From contig CANGOP010000021.1 of the NCBI GenBank assembly GCA_947455595.1, positions 1-46,743 on the forward strand: a stretch of 46,743 nt of DNA. The letters are read 5' to 3'. The position numbers and the translations under genes are program-made. This DNA comes from Gammaproteobacteria bacterium (GTDB taxonomy: Bacteria > Pseudomonadota > Gammaproteobacteria > Steroidobacterales > Steroidobacteraceae). Shown here piece after piece: positions 27,351 through 36,598 of the stretch. Every line of letters begins with the position of its first letter. The stretch's first letter is position 1. Below the pieces are notes generated by a model. That model saw nothing but the letters and a program-made list of their open reading frames with translations, was not told the origin of the DNA and did not search any database.

Positions 27351-27413
27351 CGATCTAACCCCCCCCTGTGCGCGCCCGCATGACCCCCGTTACCGGTCGC
27401 CTGCAGGCGTGAT

Positions 27414-28391
27414 TTATCCCCAGACCGCCGCCGCCGGCGGTGTTACCCAACCTCGCTCATAGTGCATACCCGGCAAGCGATCGCGCCGCAGCAGCAATGG
27501 CCCATCAATGTCCACGAGGTCAACCAAGCAACCGAGCACAAAGGCTGGTGCAATCGATAAGGACGATCCGCCCATGCAGCCGACCATGAGCCCCAAACCA
27601 CGCTCACGCGCGGCGTGCGCCAATTTCAGGGCATGGGTCAAGCCGCCGGTTTTATCCAATTTGATATTAATCATTTGGTAGCGCGTGGCGGCGGCGTCGA
27701 GTTCCCCCAGATGCAGGCAGGATTCATCGGCACCCAGCGGCACGGGTGAGCGATAGCCGCTTAAGCAGGCATCAGCACCCCGCGCGAGGGGCTGCTCGAT
27801 CATCTCCACGCCGAGATCCGCGAACCCAGGGGCAACCGCCTGCAATTGCTCAAAGCTCCAAGCCTGATTGGCATCCACCACGAGCCGCACGTCCGGGCGA
27901 GCTTGGCGTATGGCTTCAATACGCTCGAGGGGGCGATCAGCGCCGAGCTTCACCTTTAGAAGGCCGTGCGATGCAGCCGATGCCGCATGCGCCGCCATAT
28001 CGGCGGGCTCCGGATCTAGGCTGATCGTATACACCGTCTGCAAGGGCTTGGGCGCAATACCGGTCAGCGACCAGATACTGCGACCGCTGGTCTTCGCTTC
28101 CAGATCCCATAGCGCAAGATCAAGCACATTGCGTGCGCCACCTGCCGGCAGCAAAGCCTCGAGACTCGCCCGATCCACGCCCGCCTCAATCATCGGCGAA
28201 ACCGCCTCGATGGCAGCGAGCATGTCCGGAACGTTATCACCGAGATAGAACACGCCGAGGCCTTCGCCCCGACCGACGATGCCGTCTTGCTCAAGCTCGA
28301 CCACGACCGAATCGAAGTTCAGCCATTCACGTCCGGCAATCCGGAACGGTCGTGCCGTCGGCCAACTCTCCACATGCGCCGACAACTTCAC
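27414..28391 (-). CDS. dgcA: Enolase-superfamily racemase DgcA (N-acetyl-D-Glu racemase / dipeptide epimerase)
   Basis: 325 residues with the muconate-lactonising/dipeptide-epimerase layout. Catalytic Lys148 is in KVK (146-148), metal ligands are Asp173 (VVDANQ), Glu199 (MIEQP) and Asp222 (GADES), and the second catalytic Lys is in NIKLDKTGG (244-247). Closest in layout are L-Ala-D/L-Glu epimerases. Next to a DUF1611 gene this is the arrangement named DgcA, which racemises N-acetyl-D-glutamate to the L form. GTG at 28391 overlaps the dgcN stop as GTGA, so the two are translationally coupled. Dipeptide epimerase is the alternative. Confidence 0.85.
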   Translation of the reverse strand: MKLSAHVESWPTARPFRIAGREWLNFDSVVVELEQDGIVGRGEGLGVFYLGDNVPDMLAAIEAVSPMIEAGVDRASLEALLPAGGARNVLDLALWDLEAKTSGRSIWSLTGIAPKPLQTVYTISLDPEPADMAAHAASAASHGLLKVKLGADRPLERIEAIRQARPDVRLVVDANQAWSFEQLQAVAPGFADLGVEMIEQPLARGADACLSGYRSPVPLGADESCLHLGELDAAATRYQMINIKLDKTGGLTHALKLAHAARERGLGLMVGCMGGSSLSIAPAFVLGCLVDLVDIDGPLLLRRDRLPGMHYERGWVTPPAAAVWG

Positions 28392-29416
28392 GCCGGAAAC
28401 TCCGCCTGCAGGCGATCAATGATCGCCTGCGTGCCGTCGCGAATCGGATCCACGCACGGCAACCCGGTCTCGGCTGTGAACTTGGCGATTAAGGCCTCAC
28501 GCTCACCCGGCGGCACTTTGGAGGTATTCAACGAAATGCCCACACACCGAATCGCCGGGTTGGTCAACCGGCCCAGTTCGATGGTTCTGGCCATCACATC
28601 TGACAACGAGGGCAGCGCGTAGTCGGGCCATCCTGATATGTGCGACCGCAGGGGGTCATGACAGACCACGAAGGCATCTGGCTGCGATCCAACGAGCAGG
28701 CCCACCGTAACTTGTAGATAGCCCGGGTGAAAGAGACTGCCCTGCCCTTCGATCACATCCCAATGACCTTCCGAATGGTCGGGTGATAACACTTCAGCCG
28801 CACCGGTCAAAAAGTCGGCAACGACCGCATCAATCGGCATCCCGGCACCGGCAATCATGATGCCAGTCTGTCCGGTCGCGCGAAAATCCGCATCAACGCC
28901 TGCTGCCTTGAGGTCCCGAGCCAACGCCAGCGCAGTGTATTTCTTACCGGTCGCGCAGTCGGTGCCAACCATCAGGACGCGTCGCCCCGTGCGCTTGCGG
29001 CCTGTACCCACGGGTATCCCTGCCGGCGGCACTCGAACGTCCACTAACTTTGCACCACCCGCTTGCGCCGCATCGGCCAAGCCTTCGAGCGAAGACAGCG
29101 GAATGTGCAAACCAGCCACAATGTCGATCCCACGCCTCGCGGCGTCGCAGAGCGATGCAACCCAATGATCCGGCATTCGGCCGCCCACGGCAGCCGAACC
29201 GACGATGAGCGAGCGCGCGCCGCGCGCATGCGCCGAGGCCACATCGAGATCCAACACACCCGCATCGACACTGCAACCTGCCAACCGAATCTGACCCAGG
29301 CAATCATCCGGCCGCCACTGCACGAGACCGAGACCCGTCTTGCCGTAAACCGGATTGCTGATGTCGCCCATAAAGACAACAAACGGCGTTCCAAACAACT
29401 TCGCACTCAAACTCAT
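28388..29416 (-). CDS. dgcN: DgcN-like D-glutamate N-acetyltransferase (DUF1611)
   Basis: 342 residues of the DUF1611 family. The N-terminal half is a Rossmann-like domain. A P-loop follows near residue 150 (GTDCATGKKYTAL), then ATGQTGIMIAGAG, the acidic VIEGQGSLFHPGY and a C-terminal half with HDP and SLNTSKV. In Pseudoalteromonas a protein of this family (DgcN) acetylates D-glutamate before DgcA racemises it; I recall this from the literature. ATG 29416 is taken as start, and a TTG five codons upstream is the alternative. It is 74 bases downstream of the TonB receptor and probably co-transcribed with it. Confidence 0.82.
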   Translation of the reverse strand: MSLSAKLFGTPFVVFMGDISNPVYGKTGLGLVQWRPDDCLGQIRLAGCSVDAGVLDLDVASAHARGARSLIVGSAAVGGRMPDHWVASLCDAARRGIDIVAGLHIPLSSLEGLADAAQAGGAKLVDVRVPPAGIPVGTGRKRTGRRVLMVGTDCATGKKYTALALARDLKAAGVDADFRATGQTGIMIAGAGMPIDAVVADFLTGAAEVLSPDHSEGHWDVIEGQGSLFHPGYLQVTVGLLVGSQPDAFVVCHDPLRSHISGWPDYALPSLSDVMARTIELGRLTNPAIRCVGISLNTSKVPPGEREALIAKFTAETGLPCVDPIRDGTQAIIDRLQAEFPA

Positions 29417-29490
29417 GCTGTACTCTTTCAAGCGTCAACCCGTTAAATGCGGGGGGCGGGCAGCAACCGCAACACGCCCCCGCAGGATCA

Positions 29491-31758
29491 TCAGAACTTC
29501 ACGCCGACCTGGAAGCCCAACGTGCGTGGCTGAATGAAGGCAGCCGATCCACGCTGACTCACGCCGCCGGAGTTCGCGTAATCCGCGATGCCGAGTTCGT
29601 TCGTGAGATTGTGTGCAAAAAGTTCCACCGACCAGTGACCGAAATCAACTCCCACTTGGGCGTTGAGCGCGGAATAACTCGGCAGCGCCACATGGGGCTC
29701 CACAACGCTCACCGACGGAGAGAAGCCGGTGTAACGCGTGCCGGTATAACTCCAAGACGCACCACCGAACACCTCACCCCCGTCGGCGATCGCATGACGC
29801 ATGTCGATATTGAAGGTCGTCTGGATATCCGGCACATACGGCAGTTCGTCACCGCTGTGAGCACCCAGTCCAGGTGCATCAGCGGTCAGCTTTGCATCTG
29901 TGTAGGCACCCAGCCAAGACAGCGTCACACCAGGTGCAGCACGCCAAGCAAGATTCCACTCCAAACCGCGGCTACGGGCAGCACCGGAATTGCCGTTGAT
30001 GCCCACGGGACCGCTCGGCGTATTCACGATGCCGAGAATCTGGATGTCTTTCCAGTCGACATTGAATACCGCCACGTCGATCGACAGTTGCTTCGCGAAA
30101 AATTCGCTGCGCAAGCCAACCTCATAGTTGCGCGTCGAATCCGATAGAAAGTTTGGCGGATTGGGCAGCGTCGGTGTCGGCAGGTTGGGACCGCCCGGAC
30201 GAAAGCCTGTGGCCACACGGGCATAGAGGAGCGTGTCGTCCGTCAGATGGAAGCGCGGCGCGACGGACCATGTCTGACTCGATTCCGTGGTATAGATCGG
30301 ATCGTAGGTATAAGACGGTCCAAAGATGACGCAGCAACTCAGGATCACCTGTGAATTCTGCTTGACGTGCGTCGTACGGCCACCCAACTCCACATCAAAG
30401 CGCGATGTGAAGTGATAGGTCGCATCCACGAAGAATGACGTTTCCTTATAGTCGGCCGGAATATTCGCGCCACCGACCGGGGGCGAGAGAATAACGTTGA
30501 TGTCGGCTGCACTTCGCGCATCAAAGGGCTGCACAAGGCCCGTCTTCTCGTGGGTGTAGAACGCGCCGACCTGCCAATCGAAACCGTGTCCGAAGAGCGT
30601 ACTCCCCGCTTTCGAAGACAGCCGGAGTTCTTGATTGAACTTCTCAACAAAGTCGACTTGCCGACCGGCCATCACAGTCGGCACGCCGTAGACATAGGCA
30701 CCGAAGAAATCACCATACGAAAGCCCCGGCGCAAGATTGGCGCTGGAGATATCCTGTTGGAATGCGTTGGTAATCTTGCCCTTGCTGGTAGCCGACGTGA
30801 GCATCGCCGGCCCGAGGTCATAGTCGACACTCAGAGCGGAATACTGGACTTTATACTCCAGCGTCTGCGGCCAGAGCGTGCCGAATTGGAATCCGTGCAC
30901 TGGATCAAACTGATTCACCGGCGGCGATGCTGGCGTGAGCGCCGCACCCACCACCTCGACCGAATTCGTCGCATTTGCCTTGATATCTTGATTCATGAAA
31001 GTCGCGCGCAGCGATAACGCATCCGTCGGCTTCACCAACAAGGACGCTCGATACGACTCCCGCTTGGCGCTATTGGCCGCTTTCTCACCGGTCAATTCGT
31101 TGTCGATCCAACCAGGTTGATTGTCGGAGACCGCGCTCACTCGCAACGCAGCAATGTCGCCAAGGGGAATATTCACAACCCCCTTGATCGTTCCATTGGC
31201 GGTGCCACCCTTGGTGCTGACATAGCCGGCGAGCACTTCGCCCTCAAATTTGCCGAGGACTGGCTTTTGGGTCACGTACTTGATGAGGCCACCTTCGGCC
31301 GCTGCGCCATACAAGGTGCCTTGCGGGCCACGCAGAACCTCCACTCGCGCAAGATCAAACGTGTCGATATTGCTACCGAACTGCGCGCCATCGGACTGAG
31401 CGCCGGACATGAACATCGGGATATCGTCAATTGTGGTGGCAACCGTGGCGCCCACACTGCCCACGTTTTGACCGCGCAGAATGATGCGGGTCGAGCCCGC
31501 ATCACTGGACTGCGTCGACAGGCCCGGGATCTGGGTCGACAGATCCGCTAAGCCATTATCCATACGGCGTGACAGATCGTCACCCGTCACGGCCGTGATG
31601 CTCATCGCCACGTCCTTGAGCTTTTCCTCGCGCTTGGTCGCCGTCACGACGACGTCCTCTAACGAGGCCAGTGACGCGCCGCTTTCGGCACCGATCGACG
31701 GTAACGCGAGCCCGAAACCCGCCGACAACATAGCAAGACGCAACGCCTTCGAACGCAT
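29491..31758 (-). CDS. TonB-dependent outer-membrane receptor of the D-amino-acid island
   Basis: 755 residues. A signal peptide of about 25 residues is followed by a TonB box (LEDVVVTATKREEKLKDV), the plug with ITAVTGDDLSRR, RIILRGQNVG and EVLRGPQGTLYGA, and a barrel ending in aromatic-terminated IQPRTLGFQVGVKF. The start is ATG 31758, with AGGGG about eight bases upstream. The ligand is not evident; from the genes behind it I infer D-residue-containing peptides or acylated amino acids. Its promoter region is shared with the divergent XRE-cupin regulator and holds the GTTTTC-N7-GAAAAC palindrome. Confidence 0.9.
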   Translation of the reverse strand: MRSKALRLAMLSAGFGLALPSIGAESGASLASLEDVVVTATKREEKLKDVAMSITAVTGDDLSRRMDNGLADLSTQIPGLSTQSSDAGSTRIILRGQNVGSVGATVATTIDDIPMFMSGAQSDGAQFGSNIDTFDLARVEVLRGPQGTLYGAAAEGGLIKYVTQKPVLGKFEGEVLAGYVSTKGGTANGTIKGVVNIPLGDIAALRVSAVSDNQPGWIDNELTGEKAANSAKRESYRASLLVKPTDALSLRATFMNQDIKANATNSVEVVGAALTPASPPVNQFDPVHGFQFGTLWPQTLEYKVQYSALSVDYDLGPAMLTSATSKGKITNAFQQDISSANLAPGLSYGDFFGAYVYGVPTVMAGRQVDFVEKFNQELRLSSKAGSTLFGHGFDWQVGAFYTHEKTGLVQPFDARSAADINVILSPPVGGANIPADYKETSFFVDATYHFTSRFDVELGGRTTHVKQNSQVILSCCVIFGPSYTYDPIYTTESSQTWSVAPRFHLTDDTLLYARVATGFRPGGPNLPTPTLPNPPNFLSDSTRNYEVGLRSEFFAKQLSIDVAVFNVDWKDIQILGIVNTPSGPVGINGNSGAARSRGLEWNLAWRAAPGVTLSWLGAYTDAKLTADAPGLGAHSGDELPYVPDIQTTFNIDMRHAIADGGEVFGGASWSYTGTRYTGFSPSVSVVEPHVALPSYSALNAQVGVDFGHWSVELFAHNLTNELGIADYANSGGVSQRGSAAFIQPRTLGFQVGVKF

Positions 31759-31861
31759 GAGAGCACCCCTGTTTTCTAATGTCATCACCCGGCTTTCCCA
31801 CTCGGACGCCGGGCTCCCTGCAGCCAACTCTATGCCCCGCCGATATTCCGTTGCAACAAAA

Positions 31862-31880
31862 GTTTTCCAATTTAGAAAAC
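31862..31880. promoter_or_regulatory. Operator candidate GTTTTC-N7-GAAAAC in the divergent promoter
   Basis: A perfect 6-bp-arm palindrome lies 104 bases before the TonB receptor start and 72 before the regulator start. The same TTTTC-N7-GAAAA with identical spacing recurs at 32668-32684. A lone half site, TTTTCTAATG, lies near 31770. Confidence 0.65.
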
Positions 31881-31951
31881 CCAGTCCCATCACGGTTGTT
31901 CTCACGCCACCGAGGGCTTAGAGTCCGGATCGGTCTCGAGGAGAACGCCCA

Positions 31952-32644
31952 ATGCCCCCCACGCAATCCCCTGCTCGCCCAGGGGCCGTTTTACGGACCG
32001 TGCGCACGCGACGGGACTGGACGCTGGCCGAAGTCAGCCGTCGCACGGGCTTCCCCGTCTCGACGTTGTCGAAGATTGAAAATGACCGCGTCTCGCTGAC
32101 GTATGACAAGCTCACGCGCCTAAGCGCGGGACTGGGCGTCGATATTTCCCTTTTTTTCAGTGGCTTTGCGGATGCCTCCGAGCCCACCAGCACCCAAGGC
32201 CGACGCAGCATTACGCGGGCTGGTGAAGGCCGCTCCATCGAGTCGAAGACGTACGCCCATCTCTATCCTGCGGCGGACCTGCTCAATAAGAAAATGATCC
32301 CGATCGTGGTGGAACTACGGGCCCGCTCGCTAGAGGAATTTGGCGATCTCGTCCGCCACACCGGCGAAGAATTCATCTTCGTACTGGAAGGCACGGTCGA
32401 GATCCACACCAGCCTATACGCGCCTGTCCAGTTAGGGAGCGGAGATTCGGTCTACCTTGACAGCAGCATGGGCCATGCATACCTCGCTGTCGGCGATGGC
32501 CCCTGCCGCGTACTGGCGATGTGTTCAGCCAGCGAGGGCCAGCTCATTGCCGCGGTCGGTGGCATTCCGGCTGATCTGTCACCGCCTAGCGAGAAGCCAC
32601 GTCCCGCCAAGCGGACGGTACGGAAGCGGCCGTCGCGCCGCTGA
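31952..32644 (+). CDS. XRE-family regulator with C-terminal cupin domain
   Basis: 230 residues. A helix-turn-helix of the Cro/CI type is at about 12-70 (LRTVRTRRDWTLAEVSRRTG, STLSKIEN). A single cupin follows from about 125 (HTGEEFIFVLEGTVEIHT, GSGDSVYLDSSMGHAYLAVG), and a basic tail ends the protein. Regulators of this design sense a small catabolite through the cupin. AGGAGA precedes the ATG by about nine bases. Its place divergent from the TonB receptor-dgcN-dgcA operon and the repeated palindrome nearby make it the likely local repressor or activator. Known D-Glu catabolism in Pseudoalteromonas uses a LysR-type regulator, as I recall, so this would be a different control. Confidence 0.88.
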   Translation: MPPTQSPARPGAVLRTVRTRRDWTLAEVSRRTGFPVSTLSKIENDRVSLTYDKLTRLSAGLGVDISLFFSGFADASEPTSTQGRRSITRAGEGRSIESKTYAHLYPAADLLNKKMIPIVVELRARSLEEFGDLVRHTGEEFIFVLEGTVEIHTSLYAPVQLGSGDSVYLDSSMGHAYLAVGDGPCRVLAMCSASEGQLIAAVGGIPADLSPPSEKPRPAKRTVRKRPSRR

Positions 32645-32667
32645 GACCCATCGTTGGTTGATCGCGA

Positions 32668-32684
32668 TTTTCGATGGTAGAAAA
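32668..32684. promoter_or_regulatory. Second TTTTC-N7-GAAAA operator candidate
   Basis: Same arms and same 7-base spacer as at 31863-31879, but an unrelated spacer sequence, which argues for protein binding rather than recent duplication. It lies about 113 bases upstream of the second serine hydrolase and just after the regulator gene. Confidence 0.6.
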
Positions 32685-32796
32685 AGTTTCTGTAATGTAA
32701 AGTTTTTCGGCGCGCGTGGTCTATGGGGGGGCATGCGTGCTCGGATAGCGGGCTCATTTCCAGTCCGCATCCGTCTCTCCCCCGATGGAGTCCCGC

Positions 32797-34767
32797 ATGC
32801 GTTTTGTCAGTCGGATCCTTACGCTACTGAGCAGCCTTAGCTTGGTCGGTCTTGCTCACGCCGGCACACCCGCGCCTGTCGCAGCTCCTGCGACCGCCCC
32901 TCCCGCCGCCGTCACCGCCAGTGCGCCGTCGCTGAACAAGGCGGATGTGGAAGCGTGGCTGGATGGCTTCGTACCCAATGCCATTGCCAGCGGTGACATC
33001 GCAGGCGCGGTCGTGGTCATTGTGAAAGACGGGCAGATCTTGGCGTCGAAAGGCTACGGATATTCCGACGTCGCGACCAAAAAGCCTGTCGATCCCAAGA
33101 CCACTCTCTTCCGTCCGGGTTCGGTCTCCAAGCTCCTGACCTGGACCGCCGTCATGCAATTGGTCGAGGCCGGCAAACTTGACCTCGACACCGACGTCAA
33201 TACCTACCTTGATTTCAAGTTACCGGCGCGGGCCGATGGCCCGATCACCTTGCGTCACATCATGACGCATACGCCCGGCTTCGAAGAACAGATCAAAGAA
33301 CTCATTGTCAGCGATCCGAAATATCTCAAGACCCTGGCGCAATATGCCCGCACGGCAACGCCTCAACGCATTTACAAAGCCGGCTCGACGCCCGCGTACT
33401 CCAACTACGCCACTGCGTTGGCGGGTTATTTGGTGGAGCGCGCCTCCGGCGAAACGTTTGACGACTACATCGACCAGCATATCTTCGCCCCACTGAACAT
33501 GAAGCATGCGAGCTTCCGTCAGCCGCTGCCGAGCCATCTCACCGCTGACATGTCGAGCGGATACGGTCTGTCCTCTGAGCCCTCGAAACCGTATGAGATC
33601 GTTGTGGCGGCACCGGCCGGCAGTCTGGCTGCCAGCGGTGAAGATATGGCGCAGTTCATGATGGCGCATCTGGCCAATGGCGAACTCGCCGGCCAGCGCA
33701 TTCTGAAGCCGGAGACGGCGCAGATGATGCACGCAACACCGACCGACATGATCCCGCCGCTCAACCGGATGGAACTGGGCTTCTATGAGCAGGATTACAA
33801 CGGCCACCGCATCGTTAGCCATGGTGGGGATACGCAGTTCTTTCACAGCTACTTACATCTACTGCTCGACGACCACGTGGGCTTCTTTGTGTCGGTCAAC
33901 AGCGCCGGTCGTCCTGGCGAGGGCTTGCGCGGCCCACTGTTCGAAGGCTTCCTGAACCGTTACTTCCCGGCACCCCATGACCTCACGCCAATGGATTCGG
34001 CGACCGCGAAACTACACGCCGCGCAGATGGCAGGTCCCTATGAGGACTCTCGCCGTCCTGAAACCAACTTCTTCAGCTTCCTCAGCCTCTTCAATCCTGT
34101 GAAGATCGTGGATAACGGTGATGGCACGATCTCCTTCTCGATGTTGAAGGGCCAGAATCAGGTACCCCGTCGCTACGTGGAAGTGGCCCCTTACGTGTGG
34201 CGCGATCCGGTCACCTGGAACCGCCTGGCTGCCAAGGTCGACAATGGTCATATCGTCCGCTTCAGCACCGACGAAATCTCCCCCTTCATGGTGTTTGAGC
34301 CGGCGCCGGCGTATCGGTCAATGCGCTGGCTGATGCCCGCGACGATCGCAGCGACGGTGGTCATCTTTGGAACGGCCCTGCTGTGGCCGATTGCGGCCCT
34401 GTCGCGCCGTCGGCACGGCGTGACGCTCAAGGTGACCGGTGCGGCACGCCGAGCCCATCTGATCTCGCGCAGCGCCGCTGCGGCGATCGCCATTGTCACC
34501 GCCGGTTGGATCGGCGCAGTGGCGGTCGGCGCATCCAGCCTCGGCTTTACATCGGCGTTGGACTGGCTGCTGATTCTCATGTTCACCCTATCCACACTCG
34601 TGTACTGGGGCGGTGCGATTGCACTGGTCTGGTCAGCGCGAGCCGCCTTCGCGCACGCTCGTCCGTTATTGGCACGCGTGTGGTCGGTGGCGCTGGCACT
34701 GAGTGGACTGGTCTTCCTGTGGTTGGCATACACCTACCACCTGATGCACTTCACCACTCACTATTAA
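32797..34767 (+). CDS. Serine hydrolase (class C beta-lactamase/PBP fold) with four C-terminal helices, second copy
   Basis: 656 residues. The ATG at 32797 is favoured because GGAG lies six bases upstream; an earlier in-frame ATG at 32785 overlaps that GGAG. Residues 1-22 form a signal peptide, followed by a Pro/Ala-rich linker. The catalytic motifs are Ser109-Val-Ser-Lys112, Tyr201-Ser-Asn203 and SHGGD near residue 345. The C-terminal 180 residues have four hydrophobic helices, the same fused plan as the gene at 25461-27350. The palindrome upstream suggests control by the XRE-cupin protein. The likely role is cleavage of D-residue peptides or amides at the membrane. Confidence 0.88.
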   Translation: MRFVSRILTLLSSLSLVGLAHAGTPAPVAAPATAPPAAVTASAPSLNKADVEAWLDGFVPNAIASGDIAGAVVVIVKDGQILASKGYGYSDVATKKPVDPKTTLFRPGSVSKLLTWTAVMQLVEAGKLDLDTDVNTYLDFKLPARADGPITLRHIMTHTPGFEEQIKELIVSDPKYLKTLAQYARTATPQRIYKAGSTPAYSNYATALAGYLVERASGETFDDYIDQHIFAPLNMKHASFRQPLPSHLTADMSSGYGLSSEPSKPYEIVVAAPAGSLAASGEDMAQFMMAHLANGELAGQRILKPETAQMMHATPTDMIPPLNRMELGFYEQDYNGHRIVSHGGDTQFFHSYLHLLLDDHVGFFVSVNSAGRPGEGLRGPLFEGFLNRYFPAPHDLTPMDSATAKLHAAQMAGPYEDSRRPETNFFSFLSLFNPVKIVDNGDGTISFSMLKGQNQVPRRYVEVAPYVWRDPVTWNRLAAKVDNGHIVRFSTDEISPFMVFEPAPAYRSMRWLMPATIAATVVIFGTALLWPIAALSRRRHGVTLKVTGAARRAHLISRSAAAAIAIVTAGWIGAVAVGASSLGFTSALDWLLILMFTLSTLVYWGGAIALVWSARAAFAHARPLLARVWSVALALSGLVFLWLAYTYHLMHFTTHY

Positions 34768-34776
34768 TCAGACCCG

Positions 34777-34801
34777 GGGCCTGCTGTGACGCAGCAGGCC
34801 C
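34777..34801 (+). terminator. Hairpin after the second serine hydrolase
   Basis: A 10-bp stem GGGCCTGCTG/CAGCAGGCCC closes a 5-base loop. No T-run follows, so it is either a weak terminator or a processing/stability hairpin between this gene and the amidohydrolase that starts 26 bases later. Confidence 0.5.
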
Positions 34802-34826
34802 TCACCTTCCATCTGCGGAGTTCATC

Positions 34827-36566
34827 ATGCGACCCATCCGTTCAGGCCGTCCGCTGTCCGCCCTCCTCTGTGCTCTGGCTAGCGCAACGGCGGCTGCCGG
34901 CACCGCAGCACCCACGTACGACACCGTGATCCGCCAGGGCACCGTCTACGATGGCTCCGGCAAGGCACCCTACGTCGGTGACGTTGCCATTGAGGGCGAT
35001 AAAATTGTCTATGTCGGCGCACACGCACCGGGCAGCGGCCGCACGGAATTCGACGCCCACGGCAAGGCCGTGGCACCGGGTTTCATCAATATGCTGGCCC
35101 ACCCCGAAGAGTCCCTGCTGATCGACGGCCGGGCGTTAAGCGACCTGCGCCAAGGTGTGACCCTCGAAGTCATGGGCGAGATGTCGATGGGGCCACTCAA
35201 CGACGCGATGAAAGCTGACATGAAGCGAGGGGCCGATGTGCCCATCGAGATCGACTGGACGACGCTCGGGCAGTACCTGCAGAAACTCGAGAAGAAAGGG
35301 ATCACGCCGAACATCGCCTCCTTCGTTGGCGCCGGCACGATACGTGAATACGTCCTGGGCGCGAACAACGTCGAGCCCTCGCCTGCACAACTGGCCGAGA
35401 TGCGCGGCCTGGTCCGCCAAGCGATGGAGGAAGGCGCGCTGGGTGTGACGACAGCGCTGATCTACAACCCGAATACCTATGCCAAGACCCCAGAGCTGGT
35501 GTCGCTGGCGCAGGAATCCGCGCAGTGCGGCGGCATGTACATCGCTCATATGCGCAGCGAAGGGGACCGCCTGGTCGAAGCCGTCGATGAGACCATTCGG
35601 ATCGCACGGGAGTCCGGCGCGCCCGCTGAGATCTATCACCTGAAAGTGGCCGGCCGTCAGAATTGGGACAAACTCGATGACGTGATCGCGCACGTTGAAG
35701 CGTCACGCAAAGCGGGCGTGCGCATCACGGCCGACATGTATCTGTATACCGCCGGTGCCACCGGGTTGGATGCGAGCATGCCGCCCTGGGTACAGGAAGG
35801 CGGCTACGACCAGTGGGCTGAACGACTGCGGGATCCAGCCATTCGTGCGCGGGTTGCCGCCGACATGAAGGATCCGAAACCGACCTGGGAGAACTTGCTG
35901 CAGCGGGCCGGTCCGGATGGCCTCCTCTTCCTGGCCTTCCATAATCCCGCCTTGCGCGGCTACATCGGCAAAACGCTGACCGACATTGCCAACGACCGTC
36001 ACACAACGCCTGAAGAAGCCGCGATGCAACTCGTGGTGGAGGACGGTAGCCGCGTAGGCGTTGCTTACTTCCTCATGTCGGAGGACAACATCCGCCGGCA
36101 GGTGGCCTTGCCGTGGGTGAGCTTCGGTTCGGATGCCGGCGCGCCGGCACCCGAGGGCGTCTTCCTAGAGTCCGCCGAACATCCTCGTGCCTACGGCAAC
36201 TTCGTGAGGGTACTCGGCAAGTACGCGCGGGATGAGCAGGTCATAACCCTCGCCGAAGCGGTGCGCAAATTGAGCGCACTCCCGGCCGCAACCCTGTCCA
36301 TCCCCGCGCGCGGACATTTGGAGCCGGGCTATTTTGCAGATGTGGTCGTCTTCGATCCCGCGACGGTTGCCGATCACGCCACGTATGAAAAACCGCACCA
36401 ACTGTCCACGGGCGTGACCGACGTGTGGATCAACGGCGTCCGTGCGCTCCAAGACAGTGAAGCGACGCGCGCAGCCAGCGGTCGTTTCGTTCGCGGCCGC
36501 GCAGCGTTGAGCGACGCCGGCGGCGGCTGCCGTGCGACAGCAACGGACTGGACGTGGGTCCCGTAA
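34827..36566 (+). CDS. N-acyl-D-amino-acid deacylase-like amidohydrolase, metal site altered
   Basis: 579 residues from ATG 34827, with GCGGAG upstream. Residues 1-27 look like a signal peptide (ALASATAAAGTA). The amidohydrolase barrel resembles D-aminoacylases, but the first metal motif, normally Asp-x-His-x-His, reads Asn88-Met-Leu90-Ala-His92. The position of the bridging Cys reads Met (VMGEMSMGP). The later ligands are kept: His in IAHMRSEG, His in IYHLKVAG and Asp in FGSDAGAP. I recall related sequences with 'GFINML', so this is probably a subfamily rather than damage. It may bind one metal and act on another substrate. It probably shares its transcript with the upstream hydrolase. Confidence 0.82.
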   Translation: MRPIRSGRPLSALLCALASATAAAGTAAPTYDTVIRQGTVYDGSGKAPYVGDVAIEGDKIVYVGAHAPGSGRTEFDAHGKAVAPGFINMLAHPEESLLIDGRALSDLRQGVTLEVMGEMSMGPLNDAMKADMKRGADVPIEIDWTTLGQYLQKLEKKGITPNIASFVGAGTIREYVLGANNVEPSPAQLAEMRGLVRQAMEEGALGVTTALIYNPNTYAKTPELVSLAQESAQCGGMYIAHMRSEGDRLVEAVDETIRIARESGAPAEIYHLKVAGRQNWDKLDDVIAHVEASRKAGVRITADMYLYTAGATGLDASMPPWVQEGGYDQWAERLRDPAIRARVAADMKDPKPTWENLLQRAGPDGLLFLAFHNPALRGYIGKTLTDIANDRHTTPEEAAMQLVVEDGSRVGVAYFLMSEDNIRRQVALPWVSFGSDAGAPAPEGVFLESAEHPRAYGNFVRVLGKYARDEQVITLAEAVRKLSALPAATLSIPARGHLEPGYFADVVVFDPATVADHATYEKPHQLSTGVTDVWINGVRALQDSEATRAASGRFVRGRAALSDAGGGCRATATDWTWVP

Positions 36567-36576
36567 GGTGACTGAC

Positions 36577-36598
36577 CGGCGACGCTAAGGCGTCGCCG
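36577..36598. terminator. Hairpin between convergent amidohydrolase and third serine hydrolase
   Basis: A 9-bp stem around TAAG is followed on the plus strand by ATTTCTTC. The minus-strand gene's stop codon (36585-36587) lies within the hairpin, so the element is shared by both genes. Confidence 0.65.

Noticed and set aside
34383..34826. N-terminal extension of the amidohydrolase
   Set aside because: It overlaps the serine hydrolase tail in another frame; a good ribosome site and signal peptide mark 34827.
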